From Phycisphaera mikurensis (GTDB taxonomy: Bacteria; Planctomycetota; B15-G4; JADJEK01): 39,427 bases of DNA. The position numbers and the translations under genes are program-made. The notes beneath the pieces were generated by a model. That model ran no database searches. It saw nothing but the letters and a program-made list of their open reading frames with translations, and had not been told where the DNA came from. Each line of letters opens with the position of its first letter. The stretch's first letter is position 1. This document shows positions 25,857-32,721 of this stretch, piece by piece. Where the stretch lies: positions 1-39,427 of the forward strand of contig DYIW01000012.1 of assembly GCA_020723465.1 (NCBI GenBank). Direction: 5' to 3'.

Positions 25857-26276
25857 CTATTTCAGCTCCGCGGATGCTCCAGCATCCTCTAGCTGCTTCT
25901 TGACCTTCTCGGCCTCTTCCTTCGGCAGCCCCTCCTTGACTGCCTTGGGAGCGGCCTCGACCAGGTCCTTGGCCTCCTTCAGGCCCAGTCCGGTGATCTC
26001 CCGCACGACCTTGATCACCTGGATCTTCTTGTCGCCGATCGCGGTGATCACGACGTTGAACTCGGTCTTCTCGACCTCGCCCGCGCCAGCTTCCGCGGCG
26101 GCGGGCCCGGCCATGACGATCGCGCCCGAGGCGGCCTGGACTCCGAACACGTCCTCGAAGTCCTTCTTGAACGCGGCCAGCTCGAGGACGCTCATGCCCG
26201 CGAACGTCTCCATGAGCTGGCGGCTCTTGCCCTGGGGAAGGGCCTCGAGTCTCTCCTTGATCGCGTCCATCGACAT
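25857..26276 (-). CDS. rplL: 50S ribosomal protein L7/L12
   Basis: L7/L12 forms the flexible stalk that recruits translational GTPases. The 139-residue product has an N-terminal dimerisation region longer than usual (residues 1-50, with [20 protein letters not shown]), an Ala/Gly/Pro hinge, and a well conserved C-terminal domain ([38 protein letters not shown]). Two ATGs (26276, 26270) are possible. It lies 96 bases after rplJ. Confidence 0.97.
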   Translation of the reverse strand: MSMDAIKERLEALPQGKSRQLMETFAGMSVLELAAFKKDFEDVFGVQAASGAIVMAGPAAAEAGAGEVEKTEFNVVITAIGDKKIQVIKVVREITGLGLKEAKDLVEAAPKAVKEGLPKEEAEKVKKQLEDAGASAELK

Positions 26277-26372
26277 CTCTGTTTCTCCAGTACGCTCCGA
26301 TCAGTTTCGTTCACGGGCCCCTCGACACGGCCGGAGAGCGCCTCCGCCGCCGACGACCCGTCTGCCTGCCGG

Positions 26373-26909
26373 CTACCCAGCCGCGGCTCCACCTTCGTTC
26401 AGCTTCTCCTTGAGCGCCTGCGTCAGGCCCGGAACCGCGGCGATGAGCGCGTTCAGCGCACCCGCCATGCCGCTGAGCGGCGCCACGATCGTGCCCAGGA
26501 CCTGCGCCAGGAGCTCCTCGCGTCCCGGCAGCCGCGCCAGCACCTCCACCTGCTCCGCGCCGATCGCCCTGCGATCGAGCAGGCCGCCACGCACCACCGG
26601 CCGCTTGCGCGCGCGCGCCAGGTCCTTGACGGTGCGCGCCACGGCCGCGACCGACTCCCCGCCGTACACCACGGCGGCGGAGCCGCGGAACAGCTCCTGT
26701 GCGCCCTGCAGGCCGAGGTTCTGCACCGCCAGCCGGGCGAGCGAGGACTTCAGCACCTGCATTTCCATCTGGCGGCTGCGCAGCAGGCCGCGCATGTTCT
26801 CGGCCTCCGCCACGCTCATCCCGGTGAAGTCGACGACCACGCAGTCGCTGGACCGGGCGAGGAGCCCCTCGATCTCCGCGAGCATCTGCTTGTTGAGGAC
26901 GTTCGGCAT
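26373..26909 (-). CDS. rplJ: 50S ribosomal protein L10
   Basis: L10 anchors L7/L12 dimers to the 50S stalk base. From the ATG at 26909 the product has 178 residues: PNVLNKQMLAEIEGLLARSS, CVVVDFTGMSVAEAENMRGL, an internal globular domain, and a C-terminal helix (ALNALIAAVPGLTQALKEKL) that binds L7/L12. An in-frame start at 26939 would overlap rplA, and the homologous N-terminus begins at 26909. Only seven bases separate it from rplA, so the usual long L10 leader is absent. Confidence 0.95.
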   Translation of the reverse strand: MPNVLNKQMLAEIEGLLARSSDCVVVDFTGMSVAEAENMRGLLRSRQMEMQVLKSSLARLAVQNLGLQGAQELFRGSAAVVYGGESVAAVARTVKDLARARKRPVVRGGLLDRRAIGAEQVEVLARLPGREELLAQVLGTIVAPLSGMAGALNALIAAVPGLTQALKEKLNEGGAAAG

Positions 26910-26916
26910 GATCGTC

Positions 26917-27603
26917 TCAGGTGACCTCGACCGGGACACCCGCTCCCATCGTCGTGCTGACGAAAACCTGTTCGATGTACTTGCCCTTGGCCGTCGGCGG
27001 CCGGAGCGACCGGACGTACTCGATGAACGTCTCGATGTTCTCCCGCAGCGCTTCCTTCTCGAAGCTGATCTTCCCCACCGGAGCGTGTACGTTCCCGCCG
27101 CCGTCGGCGCGGAACTCGATCTTGCCGGCGCGGAACTCGCGCACCGCTTTGGCCACGTCGGGCGTCACCGTGCCAGACTTCGGCGACGGCATCTTGCCCT
27201 GCGGGCCGAGGATCTTGCCGAGGCGGCCGACCACGCCCATCATGTCCGGCGCGGCCACGGCGACGTCGAAGTCCAGCCAGTTCTCGTCGCGGATCTTCGC
27301 GGCCAGCTCGTCGCCGCCGGCGGCGATGGCGCCCGCCTCCTTGGCCTCGGCCAGCTTCTCTTCCTTGCAGAAGACGATGACCCGCATCTCGCGGCCGATG
27401 CCGCGCGGCAGGCTGACCGCGCCGCGCACCATCTGATCGGACTTCTTGGGATCGATGCCCAGCTCGAGGCAGATCTCGACCGTCTCGTCGAACTTCGCGG
27501 GCTTCTGCTTCTTCAGGATGTCGAGGGCGTCGGGCAGCGCCAGCGGACCGACCCCGGCCACCAGCTCCCTGTTCGCCCGCTGCCTCTTGCTCTTCTGGAC
27601 CAT
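26917..27603 (-). CDS. rplA: 50S ribosomal protein L1
   Basis: L1 forms the mobile stalk that guides deacylated tRNA out of the E site and commonly represses its own operon. The 228-residue product has domain I segments (FDETVEICLELGIDPKKSDQ, MVRGAVSLPRGIG), the domain II block (GRLGKILGPQGKMPSPKSGT) and VREFRAGKIEFRADGGGNVH. It lies 50 bases after rplK, in the canonical L11-L1-L10-L12 order. Confidence 0.98.
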   Translation of the reverse strand: MVQKSKRQRANRELVAGVGPLALPDALDILKKQKPAKFDETVEICLELGIDPKKSDQMVRGAVSLPRGIGREMRVIVFCKEEKLAEAKEAGAIAAGGDELAAKIRDENWLDFDVAVAAPDMMGVVGRLGKILGPQGKMPSPKSGTVTPDVAKAVREFRAGKIEFRADGGGNVHAPVGKISFEKEALRENIETFIEYVRSLRPPTAKGKYIEQVFVSTTMGAGVPVEVT

Positions 27604-27653
27604 TGCTCCACCTCGTCGCCGGCCGCCGGCCGGGGCGATTCCGCTCGCGCGGA

Positions 27654-28076
27654 CTAGACCACCTCGATGCCCATGCTGCGCGCCGTGCCCGCGATCATGC
27701 GGCAGGCCGCCTCGATGCTCGCCGCGTTCAAGTCCTTCATCTTCTTCTCGGCGATCTCGCGCACCTGCTCCTTCGTCACCTGGCCCACGACCTCGGTCCC
27801 GACCGTCGTCGCGCCCTTCACCAGATTGGCCGCCTTCTTCAGCAGCACCGCCGCCGGCGGCGTCCTGGTCACGAAGGTATAGGACCGATCCGTGTAGACG
27901 GTAATGACCACGGGAATGACGGTTCCCTGGTCGGCGCGCGTGCGGTCGTTGTACTCCCTGACGAATTGGCCGATGTTCACGCCGTGCTGGCCCAGCGACG
28001 GCCCCACCGGCGGCGCCGGGGTCGCCTGACCCGCCGGCATCTGCAGCTTGATCAAGGCCTTGACTTCTTTTGCCAT
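27654..28076 (-). CDS. rplK: 50S ribosomal protein L11
   Basis: L11 forms the GTPase-associated centre with 23S rRNA and is needed for RelA activation. The 140-residue product has the proline-rich N-terminal domain ([20 protein letters not shown], then [14 protein letters not shown]) and the C-terminal RNA-binding domain ending [16 protein letters not shown]. The ATG at 28076 follows nusG by 43 bases. Confidence 0.98.
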   Translation of the reverse strand: MAKEVKALIKLQMPAGQATPAPPVGPSLGQHGVNIGQFVREYNDRTRADQGTVIPVVITVYTDRSYTFVTRTPPAAVLLKKAANLVKGATTVGTEVVGQVTKEQVREIAEKKMKDLNAASIEAACRMIAGTARSMGIEVV

Positions 28077-28119
28077 TGCTTACACTCGCTGTGCGCCCGC
28101 GGGGGCCGGGCGCGCCGGG

Positions 28120-28671
28120 CTAAACCTGCTCGACCTGGGATACCTCGAGTTCCACGGGCGTTTCGCGCCCGAAGATGGTCACAATCACGCGCACGACCAT
28201 CTTCTCCTCGTTCACCTCGTCGACCACGCCGTTGAAGTTCTCGAACGGGCCGTCCTTGATCTTCACGCGGTCGCCGACGCTGCACGGGATGTTGACACGC
28301 GGCTTCTCCTCGGTGCTCTTCATGCCACCGAGCACGCGATCGACCTCCTCCTGGGACATCGCCTGCGGGTGCTGATCGGAACCGACGAAATCGCCGAGGC
28401 GCGGCGTCTCCTTGATGAAGAACCAGAGGTTCTTGTCCAACTGGCCCTCGGCGTCATAGAGGTCCGCCTCGAGGAGCACGTAGCCGGGGAAGATCTTGCG
28501 CTGCACCACGCGCTTCTTGCCGTGGCGGATCTCCGCCTCGCTCACCATGGCGACCACCACCTGCGGGATCTTCTCGCTCAGGCCCTCCTTCTTGATGCGG
28601 TTCTGGAGGGACTCGCGCACGCGCTCCTCCATGTTGGTCGGCACCCGCACGACGAACCACTGTTTCACCAT
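28120..28671 (-). CDS. nusG: transcription termination/antitermination factor NusG
   Basis: NusG binds the RNA polymerase clamp and links it to Rho or to the ribosome through S10. The 183-residue product has the NGN domain (KQWFVVRVPTNMEERVRESL ... IFPGYVLLEADLYD) and a C-terminal KOW domain (VGDRVKIKDGPFENFNGVVD, about residues 132-151). The ATG at 28671 matches the family; the frame stays open upstream inside secE without similarity. Confidence 0.97.
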   Translation of the reverse strand: MVKQWFVVRVPTNMEERVRESLQNRIKKEGLSEKIPQVVVAMVSEAEIRHGKKRVVQRKIFPGYVLLEADLYDAEGQLDKNLWFFIKETPRLGDFVGSDQHPQAMSQEEVDRVLGGMKSTEEKPRVNIPCSVGDRVKIKDGPFENFNGVVDEVNEEKMVVRVIVTIFGRETPVELEVSQVEQV

Positions 28672-28694
28672 CGTCCCGCCGTCTTTCCTGGCCG

Positions 28695-29120
28695 TCAGAA
28701 GACGAATCCCTCGAAGAACCGAGCGAGGACGAGGTCCGCACCGGCGAGCAGCAAGAGCATCGCCACCACGGTGGCGATCACCACGAGACTGCTGTTCCAG
28801 GTCTCGGGCCAGGAGGGCCAGGTCACGCGCCGCAGCTCGCCTTCGGTGTCGATCAGCAGCTCCGCCAGCTTCACGTGATTGACCGCGTAGCGCAAGCCGA
28901 GGGCCACGCCGACGAAGACCGCCGCCGCGATCAGGAAGGCCGGCGACACCGGAATGCGCACCACCGGAATGGTCCAGCCGAGAGACGCGGTGGCCCAGTC
29001 CCACGACAGGAAGTGATAGAACGTCACCACCCCGTAGTAGGCCAACGCGAGCAGGAGGCCGATGGCCGTCCCACGCGTGTAACGGCCCTGCTCCGGCTTG
29101 TACCTGTAGATAAGTGCCAT
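28695..29120 (-). CDS. secE: preprotein translocase subunit SecE, three-helix form
   Basis: SecE clamps SecY in the translocon. The 141-residue product has three hydrophobic segments (about residues 18-39, 57-80 and 110-134). The conserved part is the amphipathic helix and following segment AELLIDTEGELRRVTWPSW plus the last membrane helix. Two extra N-terminal helices make it resemble the E. coli rather than the short single-helix form. It precedes nusG by 23 bases. No rpmG or tRNA-Trp lies between it and tuf. Confidence 0.93.
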   Translation of the reverse strand: MALIYRYKPEQGRYTRGTAIGLLLALAYYGVVTFYHFLSWDWATASLGWTIPVVRIPVSPAFLIAAAVFVGVALGLRYAVNHVKLAELLIDTEGELRRVTWPSWPETWNSSLVVIATVVAMLLLLAGADLVLARFFEGFVF

Positions 29121-29219
29121 CTCGGCCTGCCCAGATGCCGCTGTCTCGTTACGTCCTCATCTCCGCCGCAGCCTCTAGCACGAGGCGCGGCCGAGAAGTC
29201 GCCGCCGTCGCTCCACGCG

Positions 29220-29234
29220 CCGGGGAAGCCCCGG
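29220..29234 (-). terminator. perfect hairpin downstream of tuf
   Basis: A 15-base perfect stem-loop (six-base CCGGGG/CCCCGG stem, three-base loop) lies 16 bases after the tuf stop and 99 bases before secE. There is no T-run after it, so it may act as a processing or partial termination signal rather than a classical terminator. Confidence 0.3.
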
Positions 29235-29250
29235 AAGGAACCTCTTGGCG

Positions 29251-30453
29251 CTACTCCAGGATCTTCGTGACGACGCCCGCGCCCACGGTGCGGCCGCCCT
29301 CGCGAATCGCGAAGCGCAGGTTCTCCTCCATGGCGATCGGATAGCCGAGCTTCACCTTGAGGCTGCAGTTGTCGCCCGGCATCACCATCTCGGCGCCGCC
29401 CAGCAGATCGACGTCACCGGTCACGTCCGTGGTGCGGAAGTAGAACTGCGGGCGATAGCCGTTGAAGAATGGGGTGTGCCGGCCGCCTTCCTCCTTCGAG
29501 AGGATGTAGACCTCGCACTCGAAGTTGGTGTGGGGCGTGATGGACTTCGGCGCCGCGAGGACCTGGCCGCGCTCGACGCCTTCCTTCTCCACCCCGCGCA
29601 GCAGCAGGCCGACGTTGTCTCCCGCCTCGCCGGAGTTCAGCGTCTTGTTGAACATCTCGACGCCGGTGCACACCGTGCTGTCGACCTCGAAGGAGAGGCC
29701 GACGATCTCGACGGGATCGCCCATCTTCACCACGCCGCGCTCGATGCGGCCCGTGGCGACCGTGCCGCGCCCCTTGATCGAGAACACGTCCTCGACCGAC
29801 ATGAGGAACGGCTTGTCGCGGTCGCGCACCGGCAGCGGGATGTGCTTGTCCAGCGCCTCCATGAGCTGCTTGATGCACTTCCCCGCCTCGGGATCCTCGC
29901 CCGCCTTCTGGTAGGCGCGCAGCGAGTCGCCGCGGATCACGGGGATGGTGTCGCCCGGGAACTCGTACTTGGTCAGGAGCTCGCGCACCTCGAGCTCGAT
30001 CAGGTCGAGCAGCTCCTGGTCGTCGACCAAGTCGACCTTGTTGAGGAAGACGACGATCGCCGGAACGCCGACCTGGCGCGCCAGCAGGATGTGCTCGCGC
30101 GTCTGCGGCATGGGGCCGTCGTCCGCCGCCACCACCAGGATGGCGCCGTCCATCTGCGCCGCGCCGGTGATCATGTTCTTGATGTAGTCCGCGTGGCCCG
30201 GGCAGTCGATGTGCGCGTAGTGGCGCTCGTTGCTCTCGTACTCGACGTGCGCGACCGCGATGGTGACCGTTTTGGTCTCGTCCCGGACCGTGCCGCCCTT
30301 GGCGATGGTGGCATAGTCCTTCACCTGAGCCATTCCGTCCGCGGCCTGTGTCTTGAGAATGGCTGCCGTGAGCGTGGTCTTCCCATGATCGATGTGGCCG
30401 ATCGTGCCCACGTTGACGTGTGGCTTGGTTCTTTCAAAGACACCCTTGGCCAT
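29251..30453 (-). CDS. tuf: elongation factor Tu with non-canonical switch I
   Basis: EF-Tu delivers aminoacyl-tRNA to the A site. The 400-residue product has the P-loop GHIDHGKT (19-26), DCPGHADY (83-90) and NKVD (138-141), then full domains II and III ending [14 protein letters not shown]. The switch I motif RGITI, nearly invariant in EF-Tu, reads KTVTI (61-65) within [20 protein letters not shown]; the Mg-binding threonine is kept. I recall this form from planctomycetes. It lies after three tRNA genes, like E. coli tufB. The ATG at 30453 is set by the [20 protein letters not shown] opening. Confidence 0.96.
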   Translation of the reverse strand: MAKGVFERTKPHVNVGTIGHIDHGKTTLTAAILKTQAADGMAQVKDYATIAKGGTVRDETKTVTIAVAHVEYESNERHYAHIDCPGHADYIKNMITGAAQMDGAILVVAADDGPMPQTREHILLARQVGVPAIVVFLNKVDLVDDQELLDLIELEVRELLTKYEFPGDTIPVIRGDSLRAYQKAGEDPEAGKCIKQLMEALDKHIPLPVRDRDKPFLMSVEDVFSIKGRGTVATGRIERGVVKMGDPVEIVGLSFEVDSTVCTGVEMFNKTLNSGEAGDNVGLLLRGVEKEGVERGQVLAAPKSITPHTNFECEVYILSKEEGGRHTPFFNGYRPQFYFRTTDVTGDVDLLGGAEMVMPGDNCSLKVKLGYPIAMEENLRFAIREGGRTVGAGVVTKILE

Positions 30454-30573
30454 CGACGGTCTCCTTATTCTGCTCTGCGACGCCCGCCTCGCGGGCCCTT
30501 CGAATCGAGTCGAGTCCAACCGCCGTCCCGCGCCGTGCTTCCTATGCCGGACCGCAGGACCGGATCAGTCACC

Positions 30574-30647
30574 TGGAGCGGGTGATGGGAATCGAACCCA
30601 CATAACCAGCTTGGAAGGCTGGAGCTCTACCACTGAGCTACACCCGC
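30574..30647 (-). tRNA. tRNA-Gly(TCC)
   Basis: Read on the minus strand this folds as a cloverleaf: seven-base acceptor GCGGGTG/CACCCGC, D-arm with GTAGCTCAGTGGTAGAGC, anticodon arm CCAGC-CTTCCAA-GCTGG (anticodon TCC) and T-arm with GGTTCGAATCC. The discriminator is T and the CCA end is encoded (30574-30576). It is the last tRNA before tuf, 120 bases away, as glyT precedes thrT-tufB in E. coli. Confidence 0.95.
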
Positions 30648-30710
30648 GTCTTCGTTCAGCGAACCTCCCGCGACAATCTCGGCCGCCGGCCCGACACCCC
30701 TCACTGCAAG

Positions 30711-30796
30711 TGGTGGGGAGTGAAGGATTTGAACCTCCGTAGCGTAACCGCAACGGGTTTACAGCCCGTCCCCTTTGACCACTCGGGCAACTCCCC
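30711..30796 (-). tRNA. tRNA-Tyr(GTA)
   Basis: On the minus strand the acceptor is GGGGAGT/ACTCCCC and the anticodon arm ACGGG-CTGTAAA-CCCGT gives anticodon GTA. The gene has the long variable arm expected of bacterial class II tyrosine tRNAs and a T-arm with GGTTCAAATCC. The discriminator is A and CCA is encoded (30711-30713). Length with CCA is 86. Confidence 0.95.
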
Positions 30797-30885
30797 GTTG
30801 AGTGCCGTACCGACTCCTGGATACCCGGGATGCTCCACGAACCGCCGGGACTCAGGGGCAGACCCGGCCAATCACACTGCACGTC

Positions 30886-30960
30886 TGGAGCCAGCGGCGG
30901 GAATCGAACTCGCAGCCCCCGGTTTACAAAACCGGAGCTCTACCGTTGAGCTACGCTGGC
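30886..30960 (-). tRNA. tRNA-Thr(TGT)
   Basis: On the minus strand the acceptor is GCCAGCG/CGCTGGC, and the anticodon arm CCGGT-TTTGTAA-ACCGG gives anticodon TGT. The T-arm carries AGTTCGATTCC, the discriminator is T and CCA is encoded (30886-30888). It is the first gene of the tRNA-tuf unit, about 35 bases after the predicted start site. Confidence 0.95.
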
Positions 30961-31002
30961 GCTTCTCGCCGAGGACTTTGCACCCACGGGCGAAAGCTGG
31001 AC

Positions 31003-31030
31003 ACCTTAGGACGCGCGCTCCAGAAGTCAA
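31003..31030 (-). promoter_or_regulatory. promoter of the tRNA-tuf unit
   Basis: A TTGACT -35 element (31025-31030) and a TAAGGT -10 element (31003-31008) with a 16-base spacer lie between aroC and tRNA-Thr on the minus strand. Both elements match consensus well and the position fits the expected start of the thrU-tyrU-glyT-tufB-like unit. Confidence 0.65.
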
Positions 31031-31075
31031 GCCCGAATCCGACAGATCCTTCCGTCGATCAGGGGCCCTGCCTGG

Positions 31076-32239
31076 TCACCTCCCAGGCGCATGGCCCCCG
31101 CCGGAGAACCTTTGCTTGCGGAGCTCGCTCTGCTGCCGAACCGCCGTGCTCAGATCCTCGATAGTAGCACCTCCGAAGCGCTCAAGGAAGACCTGAGCGA
31201 GAACGATCAGCATCATGGCCTCCCCCACCACCGAGCCCGCCGGGACCGCGCACACGTCCGACCGCTGCGATTCGGGACGTTCCGGCTGTCCACTCCTAAG
31301 ATCCAGTGTTTCCAATGAGTTACGTAGTGTTGACAGTGGTTTCATGGCGACCCTGAGCCAGATCGCCTCTCCGTTCGACATCCCCCCCTCCAGGCCGCCC
31401 GCGCGGTTGCTGGGTCGTGTGAAGAGCCTCTCCCCGGCCGGGCCCTGGATCGGATCGTGAACCTCTGATCCCAGGCGGCCGGCATTCCCGAAGCCCTCCC
31501 CGATCTCGACCCCCTTGACCGAGGGAATCGACATCATCGCGGCAGCGAGGCGCGCGTCCAGGCGGGTCGACCACTGCTCCAGCGAGCCCAATCCTGCCGG
31601 AACTCCTTGTGCACAAACGAGAAATATCCCCCCGACCGTGTCTCCGTCCTGGCTCGCGGCCTCGATCTCGTGGCGCATGGCTTCCTCCCTGCCCGGTTCG
31701 TGCGTGTAGAAACCGGAGGCATCGCGGCGCTCCCGGGCCGCGGCGAGGTCCGCGGGCAGCGCCGCCGGCTCGCTCCCGCCGATGCTCAGCACGAACGCCG
31801 CGACCTCCACCCCCTGCGGCCGGAGAATCTGCCGTGCCACGGCTCCGGCCGCCACGCGCGCCGCGGTCTCTCGGGCCGAGGCTCTCTCCAAGACCGGCCG
31901 GAAGTCGGCCGCGGCGAAGCGCAGGGCCCCGGCCAAGTCCGCGTGGCCCGGGCGCGGCCGATGCAGCGGGCCGAGCCGGTCCAGCGAGCAATCCGCGTTG
32001 GCGATGCGGAGCACCAGCGGCGCGCCGCTCGTCTTGCCGCGATAGAGGCCCGCCACGACCTCCACGCGATCCTGTTCGAGCTGCATCCGCGCGCTGCGAC
32101 CTGGCCCCCCCTGCCTGCGGCGCAGCTCGACGTCGATGGCCGCAAGGTCGAGCTCCAGGCCGAAGGGAACGCCCTCCAGGAAGGCGAGAATCGCCTGTCC
32201 GTGCGACTCACCGGCCGAGCGAAAGGAGAATCCGGCCAT
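31076..32239 (-). CDS. aroC: chorismate synthase
   Basis: Chorismate synthase converts EPSP to chorismate using reduced FMN, the last step of the shikimate pathway. The 387-residue product has the three family signatures in order: GESHG (10-14), RPRPGHADLAGALRF (94-108) and SARETAARVAAGAVARQIL (121-139). Later come MMSIPSVKGVEIGEGFGNA and RSDVCAVPAGSVVGEAM. The ATG at 32239 is set by the MAGFSFRSAGESHG opening; open sequence further upstream belongs to the antiparallel shadow of the response regulator gene, 17 bases away. It closes the mutS2-regulator-aroC group. Confidence 0.96.
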   Translation of the reverse strand: MAGFSFRSAGESHGQAILAFLEGVPFGLELDLAAIDVELRRRQGGPGRSARMQLEQDRVEVVAGLYRGKTSGAPLVLRIANADCSLDRLGPLHRPRPGHADLAGALRFAAADFRPVLERASARETAARVAAGAVARQILRPQGVEVAAFVLSIGGSEPAALPADLAAARERRDASGFYTHEPGREEAMRHEIEAASQDGDTVGGIFLVCAQGVPAGLGSLEQWSTRLDARLAAAMMSIPSVKGVEIGEGFGNAGRLGSEVHDPIQGPAGERLFTRPSNRAGGLEGGMSNGEAIWLRVAMKPLSTLRNSLETLDLRSGQPERPESQRSDVCAVPAGSVVGEAMMLIVLAQVFLERFGGATIEDLSTAVRQQSELRKQRFSGGGHAPGR

Positions 32240-32256
32240 GAACGGATCCCCGGGCG

Positions 32257-32676
32257 TCAGAACTCGCGGCTCACCGCCTGCCCAGCCCGGTCCTTCCTGG
32301 TCAACTGCTCGACCCTCTTCATGAGGTCGAAGATGTCGAACGGCTTGCGCAGCCAGCCCGCCACGTTGGGCTCCTCCTCGAGCGCGTCCACGGTCTCGAC
32401 GTCGAGGAAGCCGCTGACCACGAGAATCAGGACCTCCGGCCGGCGCGCGCCCAGGCGGCGCGCGAACTCCAGACCGTTCAGGCCGGGAATCGCGTAGTCG
32501 CTGATCACCAGGTCGTAGTCCCCGGTCGCCGCCTCGACGAGCGCCCCCTCGCCGCCCGCGCTGACCGTCACCGTGAAGCCTTGTCGCCGCAGGATGTCCC
32601 GGATCAGCTCGGCCACCGGCTTCTCGTCGTCGATCACGAGGATGCGACCGCGGTTCGGGCGCGAGGCGCTGCTCAT
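32257..32676 (-). CDS. single-domain response regulator (CheY-like receiver)
   Basis: The 139-residue product is one receiver domain with no output domain. The acidic pair is Asp16-Asp17 (ILVIDDE), the phospho-acceptor Asp60 (LVISDYAIPGLNG), the switch Ser88 (VVSGF) and the conserved Lys111 (RKPFD). Such proteins relay phosphate or regulate by direct binding. No histidine kinase lies in the window, so the partner is unknown. The ATG at 32676 is preferred over an in-frame GTG at 32685 because a GGTGGA motif lies upstream of it. Gaps to mutS2 (45 bases) and aroC (17) suggest co-transcription. Confidence 0.88.
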   Translation of the reverse strand: MSSASRPNRGRILVIDDEKPVAELIRDILRRQGFTVTVSAGGEGALVEAATGDYDLVISDYAIPGLNGLEFARRLGARRPEVLILVVSGFLDVETVDALEEEPNVAGWLRKPFDIFDLMKRVEQLTRKDRAGQAVSREF

Positions 32677-32721
32677 GGAGTCCACCGTCCTGTTGAAGCC
32701 GCGCGGGCGCGGGCGCCCGCA

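Noticed and set aside
29121-29250. rpmG (L33) or tRNA-Trp between tuf and secE
   Set aside because: The 130 bases contain no CxxC-type frame, no TTCGA-type T-arm and too little space for both genes.
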